DNA of 64,000 nt from Chitinolyticbacter albus (lineage in GTDB: Bacteria; Pseudomonadota; Gammaproteobacteria; Burkholderiales; Chitinibacteraceae), in NCBI RefSeq assembly GCF_024437655.1, contig NZ_JANBVF010000004.1, forward strand, positions 62,001-126,000. The letters run 5' to 3'. This document shows, piece by piece, positions 1 through 8,744 of this stretch. Within the stretch, counting starts at the first letter, position 1, and each line of letters starts with the position of its first letter. The position numbers were made by a program, and so were the translations under genes. Under the pieces are notes generated by a model. The model was not told the origin of the DNA, did not search any database, and saw only the letters and a program-made list of their open reading frames with translations.

Positions 1-294
1 GTGCAGCGTGATCCGCGGATCGAGCCCGCACTCGGGCAGGTAGCGGGTGACCGGGTCGGCGAGATCCAGCTGGCCCTGCTGCGCCAGGGTGAGGATGGCG
101 GCGGCGGTAAAGCTCTTGCTGAGCGAGCCGACGCGAAAGCGGCTATCGATCCCGTTACGCGCCGTGCCCTGGCTATCGGCCAACCCGAACGCGCGCTGTG
201 CCAACGGCGCGCCGTCGGCGAACACGGCGATCACGCCATGCAGTTCGGCGTGCGCGGCAAGTTGGTCTAGGTAGGTATCGAGGGCGGCGGTCAT
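1..294 (-). CDS. Beta-lactamase-family serine hydrolase (N-terminal part, runs off the left edge)
   Basis: Only the first 98 codons are in the window; the gene continues past base 1. The ATG at 292-294 begins MTAALDTYLDQLAAHAEL. About 50 residues in there is RVGSLSKSFTAAAIL, in which S-L-S-K is the SxxK catalytic motif of class C beta-lactamases, esterase EstB and penicillin-binding-like hydrolases. It is followed by the usual LAQQGQLDLADPVTRYLPE stretch. No signal peptide is visible, which suggests a cytoplasmic esterase or peptidase rather than a periplasmic resistance enzyme. The substrate cannot be told from this fragment, and the YxN and KTG-like motifs lie outside the window. Confidence 0.8.
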   Translation of the reverse strand, partial: MTAALDTYLDQLAAHAELHGVIAVFADGAPLAQRAFGLADSQGTARNGIDSRFRVGSLSKSFTAAAILTLAQQGQLDLADPVTRYLPECGLDPRITLH

Positions 295-645
295 GGCACG
301 AGCGGGCAAAACCGCCACGCTGCCTCACCGCGATCGGCGTGGCAACTGCCCGGCCTGCCCTGCGGCTTGACCTCGCCAGCTGCAATGGGGGTCGTCCAGG
401 CCGCGCGCACCAATCAGCGATTCGTGATTGCTGGCGTTTCGGACAAGTCCGAGCGTCACATTTACCAACTGTGCCGACTACGACAGGTGGACTAGATGCT
501 TACCGAATGGACCATCGCTTACCATTCGTACCGATATATGCCACAGTCATTTGCTCAGCCATGGCCGGCAACGCCTTCCCTTGCTAACTTGTCGTCGCGC
601 CGTGCACCGTATGCGGCGCGACTAGACCAATACGAGGAGCAGGAG
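295..645. other. Intergenic region between divergent genes
   Basis: This 351-base stretch separates the divergent serine hydrolase and chitin-binding protein genes, so both promoters should lie here. The only structure I see is a perfect short palindrome, TCGGAC-AA-GTCCGA, at 439-452, about 195 bases before the chitin-binding gene start. It could be an operator or a small hairpin. No convincing -35/-10 pair or RNA gene is visible. Confidence 0.4.
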
Positions 646-1824
646 ATGAAACAGATATTTGTTGGCTTGGCAGCCATGCTGCTGACTACGGGCGCGATGG
701 CCGCGGCCCCAGCATGGCAGGTAGATGCCGTTTACAACGCTGGCGCGGTTGTCAGTCACGCGGGCCAGACCTATACGGCGAAATGGTGGACACAAAACGA
801 AGTGCCCGGCGCGGCATGGGGAGCGTGGGCGCTGGTGCCAGTGGCTGGCGAAGACGCGGTCTGGCAAGCCACGGTGGCATACGTCAAAGGCCAGCAAGTC
901 GTACATGGCACAAACCGTTATGAGGCCAAGTGGTGGACTCAGGGCGAGGAGCCAGGCAGCAACGAATGGGGCGCCTGGACCTTGCTGGGGCCGGTGACGA
1001 AGACCGATCTGCCGTTGACTGGCGTACGCTGGCAACTTGGCCAGAATGCCAGCCACACCACCGCATTGAACTGGTACAGCGACCTGTTGCACCCTGTGCC
1101 CGGCGGGCCGTTTCCATCCGCACTGATTCCCGGCACCGACACCGGCACCGATCATTGGGAAGTCTGGGCCGGCGGGCAGCTGGTTTATCGCAGTGAGGCC
1201 ATCAGCCGCAACCGCCAGGCTTACCCCTGTGACCCCGTTTATGATCCCCGAACCGGACAGAGCCGGGGTTGCGAAAACCCGCCCTTGCTGCAAGACGCCG
1301 TATTGGGTCGAGGCACGCTATACCTGGGAGCCGGCCTCAGCACGCTGACGCTGCGGCTGTGCGATGGCCCGACCCAGCAGTGCTATGTGTCTGCGCCATT
1401 CAACTGGCAGGTGGACGTGGCACCGGTGGTACCGCTGCCGCCACCCAAGCCAGCATTCACCGTGGTGCTGAGCAAGAACCAATGGGGTCAAACCGAGGCC
1501 AGCACCGAGTATCGAACTCCGTTGATTTCCGATCCGCGCGCGCTGGCAACCGGCATAAAGGTGGTCCGTCTTGGCCCACCCGAGCAGGGGGTGCTGTGGG
1601 GCAATGCGAAGACCCTGATCGAAACGCAGGGCTGCCCGCCTGGGCCGAACGGTGAGGCAGTAGCAGAGTGCTACTACCAGCGCGAACGCAATCCGGATAC
1701 CGATCTACCGATTACACCATTCATCGTGAGTGAACCGGGCAGCTACCGCTTGCTGCTGTGTAATCGCGAGGATGGCGATCAATGCACGGCAAGTGACCCT
1801 ATCCACATTGCGCCTCTGCCCTAG
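646..1824 (+). CDS. Secreted protein with two tandem CBM5/12 chitin-binding modules
   Basis: The ATG at 646 is preceded directly by GAGGAGCAGGAG and starts a clear Sec signal peptide, MKQIFVGLAAMLLTTGAMAA. In-frame ATGs further upstream lack such a site and would bury the signal. The mature protein opens with two CBM5/12 modules (about residues 23-64 and 72-116), each with the aromatic YxAKWWTQ..PG..WGAW signature that binds chitin. The remaining ~270 residues have no motif I recognise; they contain several cysteines (for example CENPP, CDGPTQQCY, CNREDGDQC) and a proline spacer near residue 270, suggesting two disulfide-bonded beta domains. No catalytic motif is visible, so it may be a chitin adhesin or a binding cofactor for partner hydrolases. 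The product is 392 aa. Chitin binding is family knowledge; the role is inference. Confidence 0.8.
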   Translation: MKQIFVGLAAMLLTTGAMAAAPAWQVDAVYNAGAVVSHAGQTYTAKWWTQNEVPGAAWGAWALVPVAGEDAVWQATVAYVKGQQVVHGTNRYEAKWWTQGEEPGSNEWGAWTLLGPVTKTDLPLTGVRWQLGQNASHTTALNWYSDLLHPVPGGPFPSALIPGTDTGTDHWEVWAGGQLVYRSEAISRNRQAYPCDPVYDPRTGQSRGCENPPLLQDAVLGRGTLYLGAGLSTLTLRLCDGPTQQCYVSAPFNWQVDVAPVVPLPPPKPAFTVVLSKNQWGQTEASTEYRTPLISDPRALATGIKVVRLGPPEQGVLWGNAKTLIETQGCPPGPNGEAVAECYYQRERNPDTDLPITPFIVSEPGSYRLLLCNREDGDQCTASDPIHIAPLP

Positions 1825-1945
1825 CGCGATCCGGCCGCCGTGGTTTCCAGCGGCGGCCAGACACGCAACACCAGGGATCGGCACGGCAAGTTAACCAATC
1901 GGAACAACTGCCGTTGCCGCATCGGAAGCCGGTGCGGTCAGTGCA

Positions 1946-3112
1946 TCAGCCCAGCAGTTCCGCCCGCCGTCCGGTCAACAGGTAATCGATCAGCTCGCGC
2001 ACCGGGCGGATGGCGTCGCCGAAGGGCAGCGGGTCGGCGCCGCGGAAGAACAGGCCCTTGCCGACTTCGCCGCGCATGGCGGCGGCAAGCTTGAGGTCGA
2101 TGCAGAACTGGCCGATTTTCGAGATGCCATCGCGCAGGCCACAACTCGTCAGGCAGTTGAGGCCCTGGGTGCAGCGGCGCGGATCGGCCTTGGCGTTGCC
2201 CTGCAGCCGCTCCTCGCGGTTGAGGTAGTTCTTCAGCCACGGCGTGAGCACGGCACGCGCCGGCAGGCCGGCCACGCTCATGAACTCGACGATATCTTCG
2301 GGCTTGGCGCCCGCCAGCACCGCCTTGAAGTTGGGGTGGGCATCGCCCTCCTCGGTCACGGCAAAGGCGGTGCCCAGCTGTACCGCGGCAGCGCCAAGAC
2401 CCAGGTAGTGGCCGACCTTCTGGTGGCTGTTCACGCCGCCGGCGACGATCAGCGGCACCGAATCGCGCGTCACGCCCAGCTCGTCAAACAGCGCCAGCGT
2501 TTCGGGCACCACGCGTTCGAACTCGAACTTGGCGTCGCGGATATCGGTGATGCGCGTGGCGCCCAGGTGGCCGCCGGCGTGCGCCGGGTGCTCGATCACG
2601 ATCGCATCGGGCTGGCGGCCCTTTTTCAGCCACTTCTTCATCAGCACGGCGATGCCGCGCACGTCCGACAGAATGGGTATCAACGCCACATCCGGATGCT
2701 CGCCAGCGAGCTCCGGCAGATCAAGCGGCAGGCCGGCGCCCATCACGATGGCGTCTGCGCCCGCGGCGCACGCCGAGCGGACCAGCTGCGGATGCGCATC
2801 GACCGCCTTCATCACGTTGACGGCGACCATGCCATTGCCCTGCGCCAGCTGCTTGGCCTGGTGCACTTCACGCGCCAGCGCCTCGTTGTTCAGCGCCTCG
2901 AGCTCAGCCTGGTCGTGCGTCTGTTGCGAGCGCTCCAGCAGATCCGGGTGATGGTGGCGCAGATCGACCGAGGCCAACGTACCCACCGCGCCCTCGTGGG
3001 CGACGCTGCCCGCCAGCCGGTGCGCGGACACGCCGACCCCCATGCCCCCCTGTACGATGGGCAGCAGCGCGCGGCCCTTGATGATCAGCGGTTTGAAGGC
3101 GTGGGCAAGCAT
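1946..3112 (-). CDS. Nitronate monooxygenase (2-nitropropane dioxygenase family)
   Basis: This 388-aa flavoenzyme belongs to the NMO/2-nitropropane dioxygenase family, which uses FMN to oxidise alkyl nitronates such as propionate 3-nitronate. Support comes from the N-terminal PIVQGGMGVGVSAHRLAG strand, the ADAIVMGAGLPLDLPEL segment, EHPAHAGGHLG (the conserved active-site HAGGH region), and the flavin phosphate-binding stretches VPLIVAGGVNS and GLGAAAVQLGTAF. Near the C-terminus a cysteine cluster (RRCTQGLNCLTSCGLRDG) is characteristic of one subgroup of these proteins. No signal peptide is seen, so it is cytoplasmic. It stands alone, convergent with the preceding secreted protein. The start ATG at 3110-3112 has only a weak Shine-Dalgarno sequence. 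Confidence 0.85.
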   Translation of the reverse strand: MLAHAFKPLIIKGRALLPIVQGGMGVGVSAHRLAGSVAHEGAVGTLASVDLRHHHPDLLERSQQTHDQAELEALNNEALAREVHQAKQLAQGNGMVAVNVMKAVDAHPQLVRSACAAGADAIVMGAGLPLDLPELAGEHPDVALIPILSDVRGIAVLMKKWLKKGRQPDAIVIEHPAHAGGHLGATRITDIRDAKFEFERVVPETLALFDELGVTRDSVPLIVAGGVNSHQKVGHYLGLGAAAVQLGTAFAVTEEGDAHPNFKAVLAGAKPEDIVEFMSVAGLPARAVLTPWLKNYLNREERLQGNAKADPRRCTQGLNCLTSCGLRDGISKIGQFCIDLKLAAAMRGEVGKGLFFRGADPLPFGDAIRPVRELIDYLLTGRRAELLG

Positions 3113-3193
3113 GATATGTATCCGGAATGGTTATTGCGGGAGTGTGCGGTCCAGCCCCTGCCCGACCCTTGATCTGGATCAAGTCGGCGGACG

Positions 3194-3223
3194 TAAAAAA
3201 GACCATGCCGGTGACGGCATGGC
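3194..3223 (-). terminator. Rho-independent terminator of the GH16 gene
   Basis: On the minus strand CCATGCCG pairs with CGGCATGG around a TCAC loop and is followed by TCTTTTTT. It lies about 30 bases downstream of the GH16 stop codon. Confidence 0.75.
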
Positions 3224-3253
3224 CCAAGTCGCGGAAGGATGGGTACGCGACGA

Positions 3254-4588
3254 TCAGTTAAGCGCTTGCCAGAGCACCGGCACCACCACCGGCGTCCAGC
3301 CACCGCCCACGGGTGCGGTATGTGCGATCAGCGCGCGGTAACGCTTGCCCTGGTAGCTCACCACGTCGCCCACTGCGTAGTAGACGCCTTCGGTCCACGG
3401 CGCGACGCCCGCTACCGGCGTGGGCGTAGCCACCGGGGTCGGAGTCGGTACAGGCACCGGGGTGGGGGTCGGCGTCACTTGCGGCGTCGGTGTGGCTGGA
3501 TTGCTGCCGTCGAGCCGCTTCCATGGTCCCCATTCGCCGGACTGCGCCGGGTTGTTGCCCTGCGTCCACCAGCGTGCCTCGTAGTTCACACCCTGGTAGC
3601 TGACGCGCTGGCCGGTGGTGTAGACGGCACTGGCCGACCAGGCCTGATACTGCCCGACCGGCGTTGGCGTGGCGGTAGGGCCGGGAGTCGGTGTCACGCG
3701 CGGGGTCGGCGTGACCGTGGGCAACGGCGTCGGGCCCGGGGTGGGCGACGGCCCCGGCGTCGGGCTGGGCGCGGTGCCGTTCGGCACATGGGTGAATTCG
3801 GTCAGTACCAGTTCGATTTCCTGGTTGTCCGACGGTGCACGCCCGCCGACCTGCCACAGATTGATCAGGAAGTACTGCGGCTTTTGCGCGATGCACTGCA
3901 GCGGATCACCGGAGCGACAGTAGAACTGCGTGTCGCGGGTATCGGTGTTGAGCGGCGGCATGCGCGGATCGAACACCCGACGGATGAATTCGCCATCGTT
4001 ACGGCCCACGTCGGTAAAGCCCGTCATCGATTGCCAGGTCACCCGCTCCGACTCCCAGACGAAGCGATGGGTCGAGCGGTTGTCCGGCAGCGTAAAGTCG
4101 AAACCGTACCAGCTGCGGTTGGCGCCGTTCACCGCCGGCCATACCGTGTAATTGCCGAGCAGGGCGAAATCGTTGCCCCAGCGTGAGAATTCGATGTCGA
4201 TCTCGTTGGTGGCATCGCCGCCAACGTCCTTGGGCGGATAGGTGTAGAAGCCGAACACCGCGTTCTTGTCGAGCAGATCCGGCCGACCGAGCATCTTGAA
4301 CTGGTAGGTGCCAAAGCCCAGCCGCTGCAGGTTGGCGAGCTGGATCTCGGCCGATGACCAGACGCCGTCACGGTTGGCGATTTTCAGGTGCAGGTAGCCG
4401 TTCTCGTCCACCCAGGCATTGCGGTCATCCCACACATTGGGGCCGGGCCCGCCGCCGCCGGCGCGCACCTCCCAGGTATGGCCGGACCAAGTCAGCGTCT
4501 TGGGGGTATCGGCGGCGAACAGGCCCTGCCCGATCAGCAACAGGGCCAATGGCAGGCTGGCCAGCCTGCCGACGGTATGCGTGCTCAT
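3254..4588 (-). CDS. Secreted GH16 glycoside hydrolase with two C-terminal CBM5/12 modules
   Basis: The chosen ATG (4586-4588) follows GAGGAG at good spacing and starts a signal peptide (MSTHTVGRLASLPLALLLIG). An upstream in-frame start at 4642 would add 18 residues before the signal. The catalytic domain spans about residues 30-265 and carries the GH16 signature E129-I-D-I-E133, in which E129 is the expected nucleophile and E133 the acid/base. A Pro-Thr-Gly linker of about 45 residues follows, then two CBM5/12 modules (one with the ARWWTQGNNP motif, one at the extreme C-terminus). GH16 enzymes cleave beta-1,3/1,4-glucans, laminarin or related polymers; the exact substrate cannot be read from sequence. 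Chitin-binding modules on a glucanase fit attack on fungal walls, where glucan and chitin are mixed (inference). The product is 444 aa and is followed by its own terminator. Confidence 0.88.
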   Translation of the reverse strand: MSTHTVGRLASLPLALLLIGQGLFAADTPKTLTWSGHTWEVRAGGGGPGPNVWDDRNAWVDENGYLHLKIANRDGVWSSAEIQLANLQRLGFGTYQFKMLGRPDLLDKNAVFGFYTYPPKDVGGDATNEIDIEFSRWGNDFALLGNYTVWPAVNGANRSWYGFDFTLPDNRSTHRFVWESERVTWQSMTGFTDVGRNDGEFIRRVFDPRMPPLNTDTRDTQFYCRSGDPLQCIAQKPQYFLINLWQVGGRAPSDNQEIELVLTEFTHVPNGTAPSPTPGPSPTPGPTPLPTVTPTPRVTPTPGPTATPTPVGQYQAWSASAVYTTGQRVSYQGVNYEARWWTQGNNPAQSGEWGPWKRLDGSNPATPTPQVTPTPTPVPVPTPTPVATPTPVAGVAPWTEGVYYAVGDVVSYQGKRYRALIAHTAPVGGGWTPVVVPVLWQALN

Positions 4589-4978
4589 GTATAGCTCCTC
4601 GTGGCGCCGGGCAATCGCCCGGTCTTGCGTCAGGTCCGACACCGTGGCGGCGTCGCTGGACGCGCGCGGGCCGACTGGCCCATCCGCGCTCCGTGCAGGT
4701 GCTCTCGCCTATACGGCTGGCCCCTCATTGTCTTGAACCATCTGTTTCATCCCATCCGGATGCAACGTTAAGCCAATGAAGAAACACAATGAATGTCGCA
4801 ACCTCGCAATACGATTTGTCCTGATCGCGCATTTCAATGTTTATGCCGGGCTCGCCACGTCCGGCTGCGACAGCCGGCGCCATGGTGCCGCTGGCCGACT
4901 TGCCTATAGTGGAGCTAGCATGCACACCACCCGGCCCGACATGGCGCGGGCGCCCCATTTCCGATCGGAACCCACAGC
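4589..4978. other. Intergenic region between the divergent GH16 and HD-GYP genes
   Basis: The region is about 390 bases long and should hold both promoters. A perfect hairpin, CCGGCTG-CGA-CAGCCGG, lies at 4861-4877. A TATAGT hexamer at 4905-4910 could be the -10 of the HD-GYP gene, but no good -35 is placed for it. The stretch near 4740-4850 is locally AT-richer. No other gene is supported. Confidence 0.35.
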
Positions 4979-6049
4979 GTGGCACCCTCCACCCCCGGCA
5001 ACGATTTCGTCGGCCTGGCCGACTTCCACGAAGCCCTTGCCGACTATGCCCCCCAAGCCGAACGGCTGATCGAAGCATTGCGCCAGCAGCCCGACGACCC
5101 GAAACGGGTGGCGGACCTGTTCCGCCTGCTACACAACGTCAAGGGCGACGCCACGCTATGCCGCGTGTATTGGGCGGTACCGGTGATGCACGCCGTCGAA
5201 TCGCTGCTGGAGCGAGTGCGTTCGGGCAAACAGCCGTTTGGTGAAGGCATGCGCCAGCTCTTGCTACTGGCGCTCGATCGCGTCGTGGAAGCCACCGAAC
5301 TCGCCGTAGATCGTCAGCCGGTGGATCAGGTGCCGTTCGACGCCCTGACTACGGGCCTGACCCAGCTGCAGCAGGTCGATGCCGGCCGCTTCGAGGCCGA
5401 AGCGCAGCAGCTGGTGGTGGCGCTGATCCACGGCGCGGATGGCGCACAGCCGGAGCCGGCGCACGACCCGGATGGCGACCTGGCATTCTTTCGCTCGTTG
5501 GCGCTGCAGCTGGAACAGCACGCGCCGCCACTGGTCGGCCGCACGCAGCGCAACCTGGCGCTGGCGCTGGCCGCCAACGAAGCCGCAGGCAATCCGGTCG
5601 ACCCGGCCCAGCTCAGCGCCGCCATCTATATGCACGACATCGGCATGATGCTGCTGCCCGAACACCTGTGGCTGACCACCGACGCGCTGCCCGAGCGCGA
5701 ACGGATGCGCTTGCACCAGCACCCAGCCTGGGCCGCAGGGCTGATCGGCCGCATGCCCGGCTGGCAGGACGCCGCGCGCATGGTGGCGCAGCACCACGAA
5801 CGCGCCGACGGCTCGGGCTACCCGGAAGGACTACGGCAGGGCGAGATCTGCCAGGGCGCCGGCATCCTCGCGCTGGTCGATACCTTCGAGGCAGTGATGG
5901 TCAAGCACGCCCACCGCAGCCTGCCCAGCGCCATGCTGCGCGCTGCCACCGAGGTGAACGCCAGCGCCGACCAGTTCGATCCCGCCCTGTTGCCGCACTT
6001 CAACCTGGCCGTGCGCACGCTGGCGGAGGCTGCGCGCGGCGGGCGCTGA
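4979..6049 (+). CDS. Hpt-HD-GYP domain protein, probable c-di-GMP phosphodiesterase
   Basis: This 356-aa cytoplasmic protein begins at a GTG (4979); no in-frame ATG upstream is usable. The N-terminal ~110 residues look like a histidine phosphotransfer domain, with His52 in LLHNVKGDATL matching the HxxKGxA phosphoacceptor motif. The C-terminal half carries the HD-GYP signature: H219-D220 in YMHDIGMMLLP, H272-H273 in QHHERADGSGYP, and the GYP loop at 280-282. HD-GYP domains bind two or three metals and hydrolyse c-di-GMP. The fusion suggests phosphorelay control of c-di-GMP turnover by an unlinked histidine kinase; that partner is inference, and the nearest kinase in the window is at 19.9 kb. 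The usual HDIGK lysine is replaced by methionine (HDIGM), so activity is likely but not certain. Confidence 0.82.
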   Translation: MAPSTPGNDFVGLADFHEALADYAPQAERLIEALRQQPDDPKRVADLFRLLHNVKGDATLCRVYWAVPVMHAVESLLERVRSGKQPFGEGMRQLLLLALDRVVEATELAVDRQPVDQVPFDALTTGLTQLQQVDAGRFEAEAQQLVVALIHGADGAQPEPAHDPDGDLAFFRSLALQLEQHAPPLVGRTQRNLALALAANEAAGNPVDPAQLSAAIYMHDIGMMLLPEHLWLTTDALPERERMRLHQHPAWAAGLIGRMPGWQDAARMVAQHHERADGSGYPEGLRQGEICQGAGILALVDTFEAVMVKHAHRSLPSAMLRAATEVNASADQFDPALLPHFNLAVRTLAEAARGGR

Positions 6050-6123
6050 AGCGGTGCCGCTTGAAGCTTGGGCAAGCGGCGTCATCTATGCCGAACCGTC
6101 CCATCACCCGCGCGGAGCCCGCC

Positions 6124-6825
6124 ATGATCGACCTCTACTACTGGACCACCCCCAACGGCCACAAGATCACGCTGTTCCTCGAGGAAACCGGCCTCGACTA
6201 CCGCATCCACCCGGTCAACATCGGCCGTGGCGAACAGTTCGCACCCGACTTTCTCAAGATTGCGCCCAACAATCGCATTCCGGCCATCGTCGATCAGGCG
6301 CCCACGGGCGGCGGCGCGCCGATTTCGCTGTTCGAATCGGGCGCCATCCTGCTTTACCTTGCCGATAAGACCGGCAAGCTGATTCCGTCCGACCTGCACG
6401 GCCGCGCCGAGGTATTGCAATGGCTGTTCTGGCAAATGGGCGGCCTGGGGCCCATGGCCGGGCAGAACCACCACTTCAGTCAGTACGCGCCGGAAAAGCT
6501 GCCGTACGCGATTGAGCGCTACACCAAGGAAACGGCGCGCCTCTATGCGGTAATGAACAAGCGCCTCGCCGATCGCGAGTATCTGGCCGGCGACTATTCG
6601 ATCGCCGACATCGCGAGCTACCCGTGGGTGGTGCCGCATACGGCACAGGGCCAGAATCTCGATGACTTCCCGCACCTGAAGCGCTGGTTCAACGCCATCG
6701 CGGCACGCCCAGCCACTGAGCGCGCTTACGCCAAGGCCCAGCAGATCAATCCGCCCCAACCGCTGAGCGACGAGGAGAAGAAAGTGTTGTTCGGCCAGGG
6801 TGCCGAGGTGGTGAACCGCAACTGA
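6124..6825 (+). CDS. yfcG: Glutathione S-transferase, YfcG (Nu class) type
   Basis: The 233-aa protein opens with MIDLYYWTTPNGHKITLFLE, almost the same as E. coli YfcG, and keeps the APNNRIPAIVD and LFESGAILLYLA segments of the thioredoxin-like GSH-binding domain. These are followed by the all-alpha domain with QWLFWQMGGLGPMAGQNHHF. Nu-class enzymes use T/N rather than Tyr, Ser or Cys near the N-terminus (here TPN) and have disulfide-bond oxidoreductase activity with glutathione. The start at 6124 is set by GGAG six bases upstream and by homology. It follows the HD-GYP gene by 74 bases on the same strand and may share a transcript with it, although no functional link is evident. The family call is strong; the in vivo substrate is unknown. 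Confidence 0.92.
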   Translation: MIDLYYWTTPNGHKITLFLEETGLDYRIHPVNIGRGEQFAPDFLKIAPNNRIPAIVDQAPTGGGAPISLFESGAILLYLADKTGKLIPSDLHGRAEVLQWLFWQMGGLGPMAGQNHHFSQYAPEKLPYAIERYTKETARLYAVMNKRLADREYLAGDYSIADIASYPWVVPHTAQGQNLDDFPHLKRWFNAIAARPATERAYAKAQQINPPQPLSDEEKKVLFGQGAEVVNRN

Positions 6826-7062
6826 ACCACGGCGCCAGGCATCGCACCGGGCGCCCCAATCAGCTTACCAACACTGGAAGCAGGTATGGCGCGATGCCTG
6901 AGCCGGTTTCTTCCTTGTCACCATGCAGGATCGGTCTGCAAATCATGGATTTATTGGCTACAACCAAGAACAGTATCGCGCACACGGCTTGTCAATATCA
7001 GCGTATTCTTACGCAGAGTCGGAAAAAATACGCCGTGATCGCAATTCCTAGGGAGTAGCACC

Positions 7063-8682
7063 ATGACCTTGCGTCAGAAAGCCTGGAGCCTCACCGTCAT
7101 CGTTCTCGTGTTCCTGCTAGGCATGATGCTGGTCGGGCTCTACGTGCTGCGTGAGGCCAGCGACCAGGACAACCGCGCCCGCGTGAAGCAGCTGCTCAAG
7201 AGCGCTTACAGCACCGTCGTGCAGCTGGAAAACATGGCGGCCGAGGGCAAGCTGCCGGAAGATCAAGCCAAGGCCATCGCCGCGCAGATCCTGCGCGAAA
7301 ACAAGTACCACGACTCCGAATACTGTTGGGTGGTGGACGAAAAACTCAACTTCGTCGCCACGCCGCTGGAACCCAATCTGCATGGCACCAGCTTCAACGA
7401 GTTCAAGGATGCCGGCGGCAACGGTGTCGGCCACGTCGTCAAGGCCGCGCTCGACAAATCGGGCGGCGCGCTGACCGAATACCAGTGGAAGCGCTCGCGC
7501 GACGGCGTCGTGACCGACGTCCTTTCTGTCGCCGTGCGCACACCGCGCTGGGGCTGGGCCGTCGGTAACGGCATCGGCATGGACGAGGCCAACGCCCGCT
7601 TCTGGGGCAACGCACGCTGGCAGGTCATCGTTTGTCTGATCTTTGCCGGAATCACCGGCGCGCTGCTGGTGCTCTCGGCACGCAAGCTGATCCAAACGCT
7701 GGGCGGTGAACCCAATGCCGTGACCGCCATGGTCACCCGCGTGGCCGACGGCAATCTGGCCGACGACGCGCGTTACCGCTATGTCACCGAGGGCAGCATC
7801 CTGAGCGCGGTGCTGCGTATGAGAAAATCGCTGCACGACATGGTTTCCGAAATCCAGCGCGATGCCAGCCAGTTGGCGCAGCACTCGTCGCTGATCTCCA
7901 CCGCCAGCCGCGAAATCTCGGTCGCCGCCGGCCGCCAGACCGACGCGACGGCGTCGATGGCTGCGGCGATGGAAGAGCTGACGGTCAGCATCAACCATAT
8001 TTCCGACAATACCGCCGACACCGAACAGTCATCGCGCGAAGCCACCGGCCTCGCCGCCGAAGGCGTGAGCCAGGTGAACAGCGCGACCAACGCGATGGAA
8101 ACGATCGCCGAGAGCGTGTCGCAGGCGTCGGGCCAGATTCGTGAGCTCGACAGCAAGGCTCGTGAGATTTCCAGCATCGCCGCCGTGATCAAGGAAATCG
8201 CCGGCCAGACCAACCTGTTGGCGCTGAACGCCGCGATCGAGGCGGCACGCGCCGGTGAGCAGGGCCGCGGCTTTGCCGTGGTGGCCGACGAGGTACGCAA
8301 GCTGGCCGAACGCACCAGCAGCGCCACCATCGATATCGAGAACATGCTCGCCTCGATCCAGGGCGAGACCGATTCGGTGGTGCAGGTGATGGATGAAGCA
8401 CTGCCGCGCGTGCAGAACGGCGTGGAGCTGGCCCGCCACGTGGCCGATTCGCTCAACCACATCCATTCGGGTGCCGAGGGCACGCTGCACCGCCTGCACG
8501 AGATGAGCACCGCCACCCGCGAGCAAAGCCAGGCCAGCAACAGCATCGCCAGCCGGGTCGAGGACATCTCGCAGATGGTCGAGGAAACCACGGCATCGAT
8601 CCATCGCGCAGCCGATACCGCGCAGGAGATCGAACGCGTCGCGCAAAGCCTCAACCACGTGGTCAGCCGCTTCCGACTGTGA
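7063..8682 (+). CDS. Methyl-accepting chemotaxis protein with periplasmic Cache domain
   Basis: This 539-aa transducer has TM1 at about residues 9-29, a periplasmic single-Cache domain at about 35-180 (with [20 protein letters not shown] and [12 protein letters not shown]), TM2 at about 186-206, a poorly conserved HAMP-like linker, and a cytoplasmic signalling domain. The trans-membrane-proximal helices lead to the highly conserved hairpin tip [20 protein letters not shown] at about 377-396, which contacts CheA/CheW. The periplasmic domain resembles sCache_2 sensors of small organic acids, but the ligand cannot be assigned. GGGAGTAGCACC precedes the ATG as a Shine-Dalgarno region. No other chemotaxis gene is nearby, and a terminator follows. 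Confidence 0.92.
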   Translation: MTLRQKAWSLTVIVLVFLLGMMLVGLYVLREASDQDNRARVKQLLKSAYSTVVQLENMAAEGKLPEDQAKAIAAQILRENKYHDSEYCWVVDEKLNFVATPLEPNLHGTSFNEFKDAGGNGVGHVVKAALDKSGGALTEYQWKRSRDGVVTDVLSVAVRTPRWGWAVGNGIGMDEANARFWGNARWQVIVCLIFAGITGALLVLSARKLIQTLGGEPNAVTAMVTRVADGNLADDARYRYVTEGSILSAVLRMRKSLHDMVSEIQRDASQLAQHSSLISTASREISVAAGRQTDATASMAAAMEELTVSINHISDNTADTEQSSREATGLAAEGVSQVNSATNAMETIAESVSQASGQIRELDSKAREISSIAAVIKEIAGQTNLLALNAAIEAARAGEQGRGFAVVADEVRKLAERTSSATIDIENMLASIQGETDSVVQVMDEALPRVQNGVELARHVADSLNHIHSGAEGTLHRLHEMSTATREQSQASNSIASRVEDISQMVEETTASIHRAADTAQEIERVAQSLNHVVSRFRL

Positions 8683-8703
8683 TCAACGGCTCAGCCAACA
8701 AAC

Positions 8704-8726
8704 AGCCCGCGTAATGCGGGCTTTTT
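8704..8726 (+). terminator. Rho-independent terminator after the chemoreceptor gene
   Basis: AGCCCGC-GTAAT-GCGGGCT followed by TTTTGTT, 20 bases after the stop codon of the chemoreceptor. Confidence 0.85.
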
Positions 8727-8744
8727 GTTATCGGCAATGGCGGT

